A stretch of 64,000 bases of DNA from UBA2357 sp002344625 (GCA_937995335.1 CALKIH010000041.1:211709-275708), one strand, 5' to 3'; numbered from the stretch's first letter, positions 25,509 to 35,426 are shown. The notes: generated by a model from the letters alone, not told the origin. Program-made: numbers and translations.

Positions 25509-26795
25509 ATGCCGCAAGATCAACCCAAGACCCTGAGCGAGAAGCCCGCTCCACGCCGCCGCTGGCAGATCTGGCTGGCAATCGCGACAAGCTGTGCGAT
25601 CGCGGCATGGTTCGGCTGGACGCGCTACCTGGCCCCCACCGACCCTCTGACGGAGTTCCAGTTCGCGCTGGTGACCCGTGGCGATGTCGAAGACCTGGTG
25701 ACCGCAACCGGCACCTTGCAGCCGCGCGACTTCGTCGACGTCGGCGCGCAGGTATCCGGGCAGCTCAAGCAGATACATGTGCAGATCGGCGACAAGGTGA
25801 ACCGGGGCGACCTGCTGGCCGAGATCGAAGCCACGGTGCTACAGAGCAAGGTCGATGCAACCGGCGCCAGCCTGCGCAATCTGCGCGCGCAGTTGCGCGA
25901 CCGCGAAGCCAGCCTCGAGTTGGCGCGCATTCAGCAGCGCCGCCAGAAGAACCTGATGCGCCTCGACGCGACCACCGAAGAGGAACTGCAGAAAGCCGAT
26001 GCCGCCTTGCGCTCGGCCGAGGCGCAGATCGACGCCCTGAAGGCGCAGATCGACCAGACCGAATCCAATCTGCGGGCCGACGCCGCCAACCTCGAATTCA
26101 CCCGCATCGAGGCACCGATGAGCGGAACCGTCGTATCGATCAGCGCCCGCCAGGGCCAAACCCTCAACACCAACCAGCAGGCGCCGACGATTCTGAGGAT
26201 CGCCGACCTGAGCACCATGACGGTACAGACGCAGGTATCCGAAGCCGACGTCACTCGCCTCCGCCCCGGCATGACCGCATATTTCACCACCCTCGGCGGG
26301 CGCGGCCAGCGCTGGACCGGCGAACTCACGATGATCGAGCCGACCCCGACAGTCACCAACAACGTGGTCCTGTACAACGCGCTTTTCGACGTCCCCAACG
26401 AAGACGGCCAGTTGATGACGCAGATGACCGCGCAAGTGTTCTTCATTGCCAACGCGACACGCGATGTGCTGATCCTGCCGATGTCGGCCATCAGCACCAG
26501 CACGTCGAACACCCGCCCGGGGGCCGGGGCACGCGCGGCCCGTGATACCAGTGAGCGTGACCGGAGCGCGGCCGGCGAGCGCGGCGGCATGCCGGATGGC
26601 AAGCGCGCATCGGTCCGGGTGGTCACGCCGGACGGCGGCCTGGTGGAGCGTGAAATCCGCTACGGGCTCACCAACCGTATCGAAGCGGAGATCCTGTCCG
26701 GGCTCGCCGAAGGCGAAAAGGTCGTGTCCGGTTTGCGGACCGCAGCGCGCGCCACGACCGGCGGCATGCCGCCGCCGATGGGCCCGAGGCTCTGA
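25509..26795 (+). CDS. macA: MacA-like periplasmic adaptor of tripartite efflux
   Basis: A 428-aa inner-membrane-anchored adaptor (HlyD/RND MFP family). The anchor is at about 20-38 (IWLAIATSCAIAAWFGW). The lipoyl-like halves (VDVGAQVSGQLKQIHVQIGD; FTRIEAPMSGTVVSISARQGQTL) flank a long coiled-coil hairpin (about 115-195). The beta-barrel and membrane-proximal parts follow, with a low-complexity Arg/Gly/Ala insert around 330-360. With MacB and the OM lipoprotein downstream it forms a complete export machine. macB begins two bases after its stop. Confidence 0.9.
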   Translation: MPQDQPKTLSEKPAPRRRWQIWLAIATSCAIAAWFGWTRYLAPTDPLTEFQFALVTRGDVEDLVTATGTLQPRDFVDVGAQVSGQLKQIHVQIGDKVNRGDLLAEIEATVLQSKVDATGASLRNLRAQLRDREASLELARIQQRRQKNLMRLDATTEEELQKADAALRSAEAQIDALKAQIDQTESNLRADAANLEFTRIEAPMSGTVVSISARQGQTLNTNQQAPTILRIADLSTMTVQTQVSEADVTRLRPGMTAYFTTLGGRGQRWTGELTMIEPTPTVTNNVVLYNALFDVPNEDGQLMTQMTAQVFFIANATRDVLILPMSAISTSTSNTRPGAGARAARDTSERDRSAAGERGGMPDGKRASVRVVTPDGGLVEREIRYGLTNRIEAEILSGLAEGEKVVSGLRTAARATTGGMPPPMGPRL

Positions 26796-26796
26796 C

Positions 26797-28779
26797 ATGC
26801 ATCACGAACCCCATCCCCTGCTCACCGCGGCGGCACCGCCGCACCCCGAACCACTGATCGAACTGCGCGACATCACCCGCAGCTTCGGCAAGGGGGAGCT
26901 CGCCGTACAGGTACTGCACGGCATCGACCTGTGCATCTACCCGGGGGAATTCGTCGCGATCGTCGGCAGTTCGGGTTCCGGCAAGTCTACGCTGATGAAC
27001 ATTCTCGGCTGTCTCGATCGCCCGAGCGGGGGCAGCTACCATTTCATGGGCACCGACGTCGCCCACCTGGACCGCGACGAGTTGGCGCGCCTGCGCCGCG
27101 AGGCCTTCGGCTTCGTCTTCCAGAGCTACAACCTGATCGCCACCGCCACCGCCCGCGAGAACGTCGAGATCCCGGCGGTGTATGCGGGCATGCCGCCGGC
27201 CGAGCGCCATGCCCGCGCGGCGGCGCTGCTCGCCCGGCTGGGGCTGGAGCACAGGCTGGACCACCGCCCGGGACAACTCTCCGGCGGCCAGCAGCAACGC
27301 GTTTCGATCGCGCGCGCGCTGATGAACGGCGGACGCATCATCCTGGCCGACGAGCCGACAGGCGCGCTCGACACCCACAACGGCGCCGAGGTCATGGCCT
27401 TGCTGAGGACGCTGTCCGAGGCCGGCCACACCATCATCCTGATCACCCATGAACGCAAGGTGGCCGAACAGGCGCAACGGATCATCGAGATCCGCGACGG
27501 CCGCATCGTCGCCGACCCCGGCCCCGACCGGGAACGCCCGGCTGTGCCCGAGCCATCGGCCACCGCGCCGACCAGCGATCGCACCTCGCATCTGAGCGAC
27601 CTGATCGAGGCTACCCGGACCGCGCTGAGGGCGCTGCGCGCCAACCTGTTCCGTTCGATACTCACGCTGCTGGGCATCGTGATCGGGGTCGCCGCCGTGA
27701 TCGCGATGCTCGCGATCGGCGACGGCGCGAAACAGAGCATCGTGAGCCAGATCAGCGCAATGGGCACCAACCTGCTCACGATCCGGCCGGGCGCACCCAA
27801 CCAGCGCGGGCGCACCGACGTCAGCACCCTGGTCGCAGCCGACGTCGCCGCGATCCGCAATCTCGACAACGTGCTGGCGGTAGTGCCCGAGCAGAGTGGA
27901 TCGATCACGGTGCGCCACACCGGCAGCGACGCGCGTACCGACCTGCTCGCCACCTCGGTCGACTACCCGGCAGTGCGCAACTGGACCCTCGCGCGCGGCA
28001 CCTTCTTCACCCAGGCGGACGAGGATGCCGCGGCCACCGTGGCAATCATCGGCGAAACCGTGGCCAAGGCACTGTTTCGCGACAGCGATCCGCTCGGGGC
28101 GTTCGTGCTGGTGAACAACATCCCGTTCCAGGTCATCGGCGTCATGGCGCCCAAGGGAGCGAACAGCTGGGGCCGCGACCAGGACGACACGGTGTTCATG
28201 CCTTACACGACGGCGAGCCTGCGCCTCACCGGACAGCGCCACCTGAGCAACGTCACGATCGCGGTCGACGATGTCGCGCGCATCGACGCCACCCAGGCCA
28301 ATGTACACACGCTGATACTTGCGCGCCATGGCGTCGAGGATTTCCAGATCCGCAACATGGCGTCGATCATCGACACCGTCTCCGAAACCCAGAACACCCT
28401 CACGGTGCTGCTCGGCACCGTCGCGGCGATTTCGCTGCTGGTCGGCGGGATCGGGGTCATGAACATCATGCTGGTGTCGGTCACCGAACGGACCCGCGAG
28501 ATCGGCATCCGCATGGCGACCGGCGCGCGTACCCGCAACATCCAGCAGCAGTTCCTGATCGAAGCGATGGTGGTCTCGGCGCTCGGCGGGCTGATCGGGG
28601 TCTTCGTCGGGCTCGGCAGCGCAGCGCTGATCGCCCGCTTCGGCACCCCGATCGAATACTCCGCCACGCCGGTCGTACTCGCCTTCGGCTGTGCATTTCT
28701 CACCGGCCTGATCTTCGGGTTTCTGCCCGCACGCAAGGCCTCGCGGCTCGACCCGGTCGTGGCCCTGGCCTCCGAATGA
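26797..28779 (+). CDS. macB: MacB-like macrolide/peptide efflux ABC transporter
   Basis: A 660-aa fused ABC exporter subunit. The N-terminal ATPase has Walker A GSSGSGKST at 57-65, LSGGQQQRVSIARAL and Walker B ILADEPTGALD. A linker leads to the FtsX-like membrane domain with four helices and a large periplasmic domain typical of MacB. MacB moves substrates from the periplasm (macrolides, toxins, siderophores, peptides) by mechanotransmission through MacA and a TolC-like channel. ATG 26797 is two bases past the macA stop, and the next gene overlaps (ATGA). The substrate is unknown; the iron-rich surroundings make siderophore export worth testing. Confidence 0.92.
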   Translation: MHHEPHPLLTAAAPPHPEPLIELRDITRSFGKGELAVQVLHGIDLCIYPGEFVAIVGSSGSGKSTLMNILGCLDRPSGGSYHFMGTDVAHLDRDELARLRREAFGFVFQSYNLIATATARENVEIPAVYAGMPPAERHARAAALLARLGLEHRLDHRPGQLSGGQQQRVSIARALMNGGRIILADEPTGALDTHNGAEVMALLRTLSEAGHTIILITHERKVAEQAQRIIEIRDGRIVADPGPDRERPAVPEPSATAPTSDRTSHLSDLIEATRTALRALRANLFRSILTLLGIVIGVAAVIAMLAIGDGAKQSIVSQISAMGTNLLTIRPGAPNQRGRTDVSTLVAADVAAIRNLDNVLAVVPEQSGSITVRHTGSDARTDLLATSVDYPAVRNWTLARGTFFTQADEDAAATVAIIGETVAKALFRDSDPLGAFVLVNNIPFQVIGVMAPKGANSWGRDQDDTVFMPYTTASLRLTGQRHLSNVTIAVDDVARIDATQANVHTLILARHGVEDFQIRNMASIIDTVSETQNTLTVLLGTVAAISLLVGGIGVMNIMLVSVTERTREIGIRMATGARTRNIQQQFLIEAMVVSALGGLIGVFVGLGSAALIARFGTPIEYSATPVVLAFGCAFLTGLIFGFLPARKASRLDPVVALASE

Positions 28780-30263
28780 ACGAACCTATGCCTCTCACCC
28801 CACGCCCCGGCCGACCGCGCGCGCGCGACCCGCAGACCGACACCTGCGCCGGACGCAGGCCGCCAAGCCGTGGCCTCACCCTGGCTTCGCTCACGCTCGC
28901 GATCGGCCTGCTGGCGGGCTGCACCACACTGCCCACCAACTCCGACCCCGAGATCGCGCTCCCCACACGCTGGGACGAGCCGTTCGAAGCAGCGGAGGCC
29001 GGCGAAGCGGCCCCGCTCGATTGGTGGGCCGATTTCGGTTCGGCCGAACTCGTCACGCTGATCGACAGGGTGCTGGCCGGCAACCCCGACCTCGCGATCG
29101 CGACCGAACGCGTGCTCCAGGCCGAGATCGCCTTGCGCAACGCTGGCGCGGCCCTGCTCCCCACCCTCGACCTCGACGCGGCAACCCGTTCGAGCGCGGC
29201 GAACCAACGCGCGGAACGCGGCGAGCGCTCCTCGGCGGGCCTCTCGATCAGTTACGAGATTGACGTCTGGGGCAGCAATTTCTCGCGCCGGGACGGCGCC
29301 GGCGCCAGCCTCGCCGCGACCCGCTTCGACTACGAAGCGACCCGCCTGTCGCTGATCGCCAGCACCGCGAACCTTTACGCCCGCATACTCGCGCTGAAGG
29401 CGGGCCTCGAGATCGCGCGCAAGAACGTCGAGATCAGCGAACGATTGTTCGTGCTGGTCGACGCCCGCTACCGCAACGGCGCGGCCTCGGCACTCGATGT
29501 GAGCCGCCAGCGCACGACCCTGCTCGCCGCCCGCGATGTGCTGCTGCCCCTGGAAATCCAGCTCCGCGAGAACCTGCGCGCCCTGGCGATCCTGAGCGGG
29601 CAACTGCCGCAGGGTTTCTCGGTCGCGGCCACCGATCTGGAGGCATTGGCGATTCCCGAGGTCGGCGCCAGCCTGCCGGGTGAGTTGCTCGCGCGCAGGC
29701 CGGACCTCGCCGCCGCCGAAGCCCGCATGCAGGCCGCCGACGCAAACATTGCGGTGGCGCGCGCGGCCCTGTTCCCGCTCAAGCTGTCGATCGGCGCCGG
29801 AGCAAGCCTCAGCAGCAGCCGCTTTGCGCTGGCCGGTCTCGGCGACCCGGTCAGCAGCGCCGACATCACCCTTTCGCTGCTCAAGGCAATCTTCGACGGC
29901 GGCCGCTTGCGCGGCGAGGTCGAAGCCGCCGAATCACAGCGCCGACAGGCTTTCGAAAGCTACCGCGCCGCCCTGCTCACCGCCTTGACCGAGGTCGAGG
30001 ACGGGCTTGCGAACGTCGCCGGCAGCCGCCTGCAGAGCGCGACCCGGCACGAGATCCGGGACGAAACCGCGCGCGCGCTGGTACTTTCGGAGCTGCGCTA
30101 CCGCGAGGGCAGCGACACCCTCGACACGCTACTGGACGCCCAGCGCAACCTGTTTTCCGCCGAAGATGCGTTGATACAGCAGCGCTTCGCAGTCATCGGC
30201 GCCACCATCGATCTCTACAAGGCGCTGGGCGGCGGCTGGCAAGCGCCAGCAGACCTTCGTTGA
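28776..30263 (+). CDS. TolC/NodT-family outer-membrane efflux lipoprotein
   Basis: A 495-aa OprM/NodT-type channel. The lipobox LLAGC is at about residue 48, after an unusually long N-terminal region (roughly 30 residues before the hydrophobic core); an internal start might exist. The two OEP repeats are visible: LDWWADFGSAELVTLIDRVLAGN, and later LLARRPDLAAAEARMQAADANIAVARAALFP, with the closing YREGSDTLDTLLDAQRNLFSAED. It overlaps macB (ATGA) and completes the pump. It ends eight bases from the convergent azlD. Confidence 0.9.
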   Translation: MNEPMPLTPRPGRPRARDPQTDTCAGRRPPSRGLTLASLTLAIGLLAGCTTLPTNSDPEIALPTRWDEPFEAAEAGEAAPLDWWADFGSAELVTLIDRVLAGNPDLAIATERVLQAEIALRNAGAALLPTLDLDAATRSSAANQRAERGERSSAGLSISYEIDVWGSNFSRRDGAGASLAATRFDYEATRLSLIASTANLYARILALKAGLEIARKNVEISERLFVLVDARYRNGAASALDVSRQRTTLLAARDVLLPLEIQLRENLRALAILSGQLPQGFSVAATDLEALAIPEVGASLPGELLARRPDLAAAEARMQAADANIAVARAALFPLKLSIGAGASLSSSRFALAGLGDPVSSADITLSLLKAIFDGGRLRGEVEAAESQRRQAFESYRAALLTALTEVEDGLANVAGSRLQSATRHEIRDETARALVLSELRYREGSDTLDTLLDAQRNLFSAEDALIQQRFAVIGATIDLYKALGGGWQAPADLR

Positions 30264-30271
30264 CCCGGTGC

Positions 30272-30598
30272 CTACCCGCCCAGGCCCTTGCGCAGCAACA
30301 GCAAGGTCGCCATCCCCAGGATGAACGGCAGCCACGGATTGCGCGAACGCGTGACCACCAGAATCACGACCAGCCCCGCAGCCAGCTTGGGATTGAACGG
30401 CTCGAACCGCCCCCCCACGGTCAGCAGGTCGGGCACCACCAGTGCTGCCAGCGCGGCGGCGGGCGCATAGCGCAAGGCGCGCTGCACGCCATCGGGAAGG
30501 CGTGCCCGATCCCCCAGCAGGATGAAACTGCCGCGCAGCGCGACGGTGATCAACGACATCACCGCAAACGTCACCCACAGCCAGATATCGTAGTTCAT
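30272..30598 (-). CDS. azlD: AzlD-type branched-chain amino-acid export subunit
   Basis: A 108-aa membrane protein with four hydrophobic segments, the small subunit of the AzlCD exporter for branched-chain amino acids. The family pattern RGSFILLGDRARLPDGVQRALRYAPAAALAALV is present. It overlaps the azlC stop (ATGA). Confidence 0.85.
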   Translation of the reverse strand: MNYDIWLWVTFAVMSLITVALRGSFILLGDRARLPDGVQRALRYAPAAALAALVVPDLLTVGGRFEPFNPKLAAGLVVILVVTRSRNPWLPFILGMATLLLLRKGLGG

Positions 30599-31296
30599 GC
30601 CGATCGCTCCATCATCGAACGCTCCGCCAGATAGCCTGCCGCGATGCCGAGTGCCATGCCCGCGATCAGGCCCAGGCGCAGCGGCAGATCCTGCATCACG
30701 ACCGCCCCCAACCCGCCCACCAACGCGGCCACCAGCATCGGGCGCGACCGGGTAAGCGGCACCATCATCACCATCAGCGCAATCGTGGTCATGAACTCGA
30801 GCGACCAATCCGACGGGATCGAGCGCGCCCCGAACGCCCCGATGGCGCCGAAGAACTGCCAGATCGCCCAGCCCCACAGCGACGGCGCGATGTAATAACC
30901 CCAGCGCCAATGCGGATCGTCGGACTTCAGAAGGCGTTCGGCGCACACCGCGAACACGCCATCCACCAAGATGTAGCCCGACAACAGCCGGCGGGTGATC
31001 GAATACCCCTGGAACGCGGGCGCGATCGCGGCGCTGAAGATCACAAAACGCAGGTTGAGCGCGAACGTGGTCACCGCGATCAACCACAACGGCGCGCCCG
31101 CAACCAGCAGCGGCAAGGCCCCCAACTGGGCCGTACCAGCGAACACGATGATGTTCATCGCCATCGCCTCGACCTCGGACATGCCCGAAGCGCGCATCGC
31201 GACACCGGTGACCACCGCCCACGGAATGATGCCGACCGAGACCGGCAGGAAGGCGTGGAACCCTTCGCGGGCCCCCTGTCTGAATGATGCGTTCAT
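30595..31296 (-). CDS. azlC: AzlC-type branched-chain amino-acid export permease
   Basis: A 233-aa inner-membrane protein, the large subunit of AzlCD. It contains the characteristic FVFAGTAQLGALPLLVAGAPLWLI-like segment (here IIVFAGTAQLGALPLL) followed by TTFALNLRFVIFSAAIAP. About seven membrane segments are visible. The start MNASFRQGAREG at 31296 begins the conserved part; the frame continues upstream but is not family-like. Export of valine-type amino acids is the known role in Bacillus and E. coli homologues. Confidence 0.87.
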   Translation of the reverse strand: MNASFRQGAREGFHAFLPVSVGIIPWAVVTGVAMRASGMSEVEAMAMNIIVFAGTAQLGALPLLVAGAPLWLIAVTTFALNLRFVIFSAAIAPAFQGYSITRRLLSGYILVDGVFAVCAERLLKSDDPHWRWGYYIAPSLWGWAIWQFFGAIGAFGARSIPSDWSLEFMTTIALMVMMVPLTRSRPMLVAALVGGLGAVVMQDLPLRLGLIAGMALGIAAGYLAERSMMERSA

Positions 31297-31614
31297 GGCA
31301 CCGCGAGAAGGGTGATCGGGCGCAGAGAATAGCAGCCCCACCCGCACGCCGACAGATACAGGCAAGCCCGGTAAACCGGATACACCGACCCCGTCGCGAC
31401 CGCCGGCACGACTCGACCCGAACCACCAATGTCATCGCCTTCACCAACACCGGGACGGGTATTGGTAAAACGGTTGGAAGTTCCCGTCGAAAGCAATATA
31501 GTTTCGGCCGGTTGTAGAATTTGCATCCGCCCGAGTCATATTCATCGTTGCCGCCCGGCGGTCGCGGGTAGACTTCGGTCCTTGTCGCTTTGATCGGGCT
31601 CGCCCAACCCCAGC
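31297..31614. other. 318-base divergent intergenic region
   Basis: This gap separates azlC (minus) from the zinc-ribbon/Sel1 gene (plus). It holds the promoter and imperfect palindrome listed separately. The remainder (31300-31440 and 31510-31614) shows no convincing gene, RNA or repeat that I can recognise. Confidence 0.6.
31443..31502 (+). promoter_or_regulatory. Sigma70-type promoter with an upstream palindrome
   Basis: A -35 TTGGAA at 31474-31479 and a -10 TATAGT at 31497-31502 are separated by 17 bases. Just upstream, ACCAACACC (31443-31451) and GGTATTGGT (31458-31466) form an imperfect 24-base palindrome, a possible operator. It would drive the gene at 31615. Confidence 0.45.
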
Positions 31615-32430
31615 ATGTTTCTCGAAACTTCCATCACATGCCCCGAATGCTCGGGCAAGCACTGCCGCGAGTCACGCTGGAGGTCGCGCGACGAGAAACG
31701 CGCCAACCCGGGCAAGGTCCCGTATCGCTGTGTCGACTGCTCGCATCGATTCATCGCCGCACAGAAAAAAGGCGTGAGCGAACGGACTCTCGCGGTCGGC
31801 ACCGGCGTATTGATTCTGGTCGTCGTGGCTGGGGTCGTGGCCTCGGTCGTCGGGCATGTGGTCATCCCCGAGGACGAAGCCGCGCTAGACGTGATCCCGG
31901 CCGACCCGGTGGCCACGATTGGCCCGGACACCCGCCAGGCCGCGCTCACCGGCGACGCCGAAGCCCAGTTCCGGGTGGGCAAGAACCTGCTGTTCGAAGC
32001 CAGCATCGATGGCCGCAAAGCCGCCGAAGCCAACGAATGGCTGCTGAAAGCTGCCAGAAACGGGCACACCGGCGCGATGATCCAGCTTGGGCGCATGTAC
32101 CGCAGCGGCATCGGCGCACTGCAGAACTACGCCTATTCGGCGCAGTGGATCGGCAAGGCCGCCGAATCCGGTGACGCCGAAGGCATGCTGGAACTGGCCC
32201 GCCTGTATCGCGACGGTGTCGGCGTCGAGCAGGATCCGGAAAGAGCCTACGTCTGGTTCAACCGGGCCGCCGCCATGCATCATGGCGACGCCGCGAGAGA
32301 GCGCGACGGCATCGGCCGCAAGCTCAGTCCCGATCAGCTCGAACGCGCACAGCGCCGGTCCGAAGAGCCCGCCGACGAATTCGGCCCGGCCGTACGCCCC
32401 GAACCGGACGACGAAACAAAGCGCGACTGA
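31615..32430 (+). CDS. Zinc-ribbon, membrane-anchored Sel1-repeat protein
   Basis: A 271-aa protein of three parts. The N-terminal zinc ribbon has Cys9, Cys12, Cys39 and Cys42 (CPEC then CVDC). One membrane helix (about 58-82) leads to a C-terminal periplasmic-like region with Sel1 (TPR-like) repeats: QAALTGDAEAQFRVGKNLLF, AARNGHTGAMIQLGRMYRSG, AAESGDAEGMLELARLYRDG. Sel1 repeats usually mediate protein contacts. The combination of a cytoplasmic zinc ribbon with an external repeat domain suggests a membrane adaptor or envelope sensor. I know no defined function. Confidence 0.7.
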   Translation: MFLETSITCPECSGKHCRESRWRSRDEKRANPGKVPYRCVDCSHRFIAAQKKGVSERTLAVGTGVLILVVVAGVVASVVGHVVIPEDEAALDVIPADPVATIGPDTRQAALTGDAEAQFRVGKNLLFEASIDGRKAAEANEWLLKAARNGHTGAMIQLGRMYRSGIGALQNYAYSAQWIGKAAESGDAEGMLELARLYRDGVGVEQDPERAYVWFNRAAAMHHGDAARERDGIGRKLSPDQLERAQRRSEEPADEFGPAVRPEPDDETKRD

Positions 32431-32448
32431 GCCCCCGTACGGCTGCGC

Positions 32449-34641
32449 TCAGTCCGGCCGCCCGACCCGCCCCCGCGCTTTCTGCGCCACCGACCCCGCC
32501 GACGCCTGTCCTCCGCGCGCCGCGGCAGCGGGCTTACGAGCGGGACCGGCGCCGGCGGGCACCGCGCCTCCGGCCGGCTGGTGACGCGGCACCAAGTGTT
32601 CGGGCCGGTTGCCGATCAGATCCGCACGTCCCATTCGAACGAGTTCCTCTCGAATCAGGGGCCAGTTCTCCGGGTCGTGCCAACGCAGCAAAGCCTTGTG
32701 GAACTTGCGGATCCTGCCCGCCCGCGCCGTCTCGACCACTTCGGATTCGGGACCGACCTTGCGCAGCGGGTTCTTGCGGGAGTGATACATGGTGGTCGCC
32801 ATCGCCATCGGCGTGGGCATGAAGGTCTGCACCTGATCGGGCCGGAAGCCCTTCTTCTTGAGCCACAGCGCCAGCCTGAGCATGTCCTCGTCGGTGCAGC
32901 CAGGATGCGCGGCGATGAAGTACGGCACCAGATGCTGCTTCTTGCCGGCCAGTTTCGAGAATTTCTCGAACATCGCCTCGAACTCGTCATAGGCGCCGAT
33001 TCCGGGCTTCATCATCTTGGCGAGCGTCCCTTCCTCGGTGTGCTCGGGCGCGATCTTGAGCAATCCGCTGACGTGGTGGGTCACCAGTTCGCGCACATAC
33101 TCCGGCGAGCGTACCGCTAGATCGTAGCGCAGGCCCGAGCCGATCGTGACCCGCTTCACCCCCGGCAACGCGCGCGCCTTGCGGTAGAGCGACACCAGCG
33201 GCGCATGGTCGGTATCCAGGTTCTCGCAGATCCCCGGATACACGCACGAAAGCCGTCGACAGGCGGACTCGATGCGGGGGTCCTTGCACGCCATCCGGTA
33301 CATGTTGGCGGTGGGCCCGCCCAGGTCGGTGACATGGCCGGAGAAGCCGGGCGTCTTGTCGCGAATCTCCTCGATCTCCCGCAGGATCGATGCCTCCGAT
33401 CGGCTCTGGATGATGCGCCCTTCGTGCTCGGTGATCGAGCAGAAGGTGCACCCGCCAAAACAGCCACGCATGATGTTCACCGAGAAGCGGATCATTTCCC
33501 ATGCCGGGATGCGGGCATCGCCGTAGGCCGGATGCGGCTGGCGGGCGTAAGGCCGGCCGAAGACGAAATCCATCTCCGCGGTGGCGAGCGGGAGTGGCGG
33601 CGGGTTCAGCCATACGTCGCGCCGCCCCGGCCCCTCGCCGTGCGCCTGCACCATCGCCCGCGCGTTCCCGGGGTTGGACTCCAGATGGAACACCCGTGAC
33701 GCGTGCGCATACATGACCGGGTCGGCACTCACGACTTCGAACGAGGGCAACCTGATTACCGTAAACGCGCGCCGCGCGCGCCGCGCGGCGGCCCGTTCGG
33801 CCGCGGACACGAGGCGGATCGGCTGGGCGTCGGCCACGCCCCCGGCCGTGGCCGTGGCCGCGCCAGCCGAAACGCCGACTTCAGCCTCCATCATGTAGGG
33901 GTCTGGATGCGTCCCGACCGGCCCCGGCCGGTCGAGCGTCAGCGAATCCTGCTCGTCCCAATCGGTCGCGGGCAGCCAGCCGGGCCGGGTCATGAAGGCC
34001 GTGCCGCGTAGATCGCGGATGGCCGCGATCTCCTCGCCAGCCTGCAGGCGCAGCGCCAGCGCCACCAACGCCCGCTCGGCGTTGCCGAACAACAGCATGT
34101 CGGCCTTGGAATCGAGCAGCACCGAGCGACGCACCTTGTCGGACCAGTAGTCATAATGCGCGATCCGGCGCAGGCTGGCCTCGATGCTGCCGATCACGAC
34201 ATTCGCGTCGGGGAAGGCCTCGCGCGCGCGCTGGGCGTACACCGTGACCGCACGATCGGGGCGCCGCCCCGCCTCGGCCCCGGGGGTATACGCATCGTCC
34301 GAACGGATCTTGCGATCCGCGGTATAGCGATTGACCAGCGAATCCATGTTGCCCGCGGTAATCCCGAAGAACAGGCGCGGACGCCCCAGCACCCGGAACG
34401 GGTCGGCGCTCTTCCAGTCGGGCTGGCTGATGATTCCGACGCGCAAACCCAGCGCCTCGAGCAGGCGCCCGACCAAGGCCATGCCGAAGCTCGGATGGTC
34501 GATGTACGCGTCGCCAGTCACGAGTACCACATCACAGGCGTCCCAACCGAGTTTCGCCATTTCGGCACGCGACATCGGCAAAAACGGGGCCGCGGTCGCG
34601 GGCACGCGGGCGTGGGCGAAAATGGGTTCGGGCGTTTTCAT
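32449..34641 (-). CDS. YgiQ-family radical SAM protein
   Basis: A 730-aa protein with the YgiQ architecture: a long N-terminal domain starting with MSRAEMAKLGWDACDVVLVTGDAYIDHPSFG, then the radical SAM core with GCFGGCTFCSITEHEG (CX3CX2C cluster ligands), and a C-terminal DUF3362-like extension ending in a low-complexity basic/Ala tail. The start at 34641 (MKTPEPIF) gives the usual length; about 52 upstream in-frame residues look random. YgiQ proteins are conserved but their reaction is not known. It is convergent with the Sel1 gene, with an 18-base gap. Confidence 0.88.
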   Translation of the reverse strand: MKTPEPIFAHARVPATAAPFLPMSRAEMAKLGWDACDVVLVTGDAYIDHPSFGMALVGRLLEALGLRVGIISQPDWKSADPFRVLGRPRLFFGITAGNMDSLVNRYTADRKIRSDDAYTPGAEAGRRPDRAVTVYAQRAREAFPDANVVIGSIEASLRRIAHYDYWSDKVRRSVLLDSKADMLLFGNAERALVALALRLQAGEEIAAIRDLRGTAFMTRPGWLPATDWDEQDSLTLDRPGPVGTHPDPYMMEAEVGVSAGAATATAGGVADAQPIRLVSAAERAAARRARRAFTVIRLPSFEVVSADPVMYAHASRVFHLESNPGNARAMVQAHGEGPGRRDVWLNPPPLPLATAEMDFVFGRPYARQPHPAYGDARIPAWEMIRFSVNIMRGCFGGCTFCSITEHEGRIIQSRSEASILREIEEIRDKTPGFSGHVTDLGGPTANMYRMACKDPRIESACRRLSCVYPGICENLDTDHAPLVSLYRKARALPGVKRVTIGSGLRYDLAVRSPEYVRELVTHHVSGLLKIAPEHTEEGTLAKMMKPGIGAYDEFEAMFEKFSKLAGKKQHLVPYFIAAHPGCTDEDMLRLALWLKKKGFRPDQVQTFMPTPMAMATTMYHSRKNPLRKVGPESEVVETARAGRIRKFHKALLRWHDPENWPLIREELVRMGRADLIGNRPEHLVPRHQPAGGAVPAGAGPARKPAAAARGGQASAGSVAQKARGRVGRPD

Positions 34642-34727
34642 GATGAGCCGGATTGTACCGCCATCGACACGTGCCACGGGAACCGACCGCCCCCCGGCAG
34701 CCGGCGCTGCCGGCCGGGCGCGGCCCG

Positions 34728-35426
34728 TCAGCGCTCGCGGCGATAAGGCTCCTCGAAGGACAGGAAGTCGCCTTCCGCCCGCGCCGCCTCGACCCATTGC
34801 GCGACACCAGGCAAACCGAACAGCGCATCAATGTACTCGCCGATCCGCTCAGGGACTGGCACGCCATAGGTATTGAAGCGCATGCACACAGGCGCGAAAT
34901 ACGCATCCGCGATGCTGAACCGGCCGAACAGCAAGGGGCCGCCATGGTCTGCGAGCAACCCGGACCACATCTCGACGAAGCGCGCCACGTCCTGTCGCAC
35001 ATCGGCCTGATCGTGCAGCACGCGCTGTCCCACCTCGGGCAGCGACGCTTCGATGTTCATCGGAAAGTGCGTGCGCAGCGCGCTGAAACCCGCGTGCATC
35101 TCGGCGCACACGCTACGCGCACGCGCACGCGCGGCGCGGTCGCGGGGCCACAGCTGATGCTCGGGAAACTTCTCGGCCACGTATTCGCAGATTGCCAGGG
35201 TATCCCAGACCACCAATCCACCGGCGACCTCGTCATCGACCAGGACCGGCACTTTGCCGACCGGATTCACCGCGGCGACCGTCCGCTTGAACGCCGACTG
35301 GGCATCGAACGAATCGAAGCGCACCATGCGCTCCGTGAATTCGATCCCCGCCTCCTTCAGCAAGACCCATGGACGCATCGACCATGACGAGTAGTTCTTG
35401 TTGCCGACATAGAGCGTAAGAGCCAT
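34728..35426 (-). CDS. Glutathione S-transferase family protein
   Basis: A 232-aa cytoplasmic protein with an N-terminal thioredoxin-like half and a helical C-terminal half. MALTLYVGNKNYSSWSMRPWVLLKEAGIEFTE supplies the likely catalytic Ser region, and the cis-Pro segment is GKVPVLVDDE. ATG 35426 is preceded by GAGG at seven to eight bases. Substrate is unknown. It may be co-transcribed with the DMT transporter upstream, from which it is separated by 51 bases. Confidence 0.85.
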   Translation of the reverse strand: MALTLYVGNKNYSSWSMRPWVLLKEAGIEFTERMVRFDSFDAQSAFKRTVAAVNPVGKVPVLVDDEVAGGLVVWDTLAICEYVAEKFPEHQLWPRDRAARARARSVCAEMHAGFSALRTHFPMNIEASLPEVGQRVLHDQADVRQDVARFVEMWSGLLADHGGPLLFGRFSIADAYFAPVCMRFNTYGVPVPERIGEYIDALFGLPGVAQWVEAARAEGDFLSFEEPYRRER

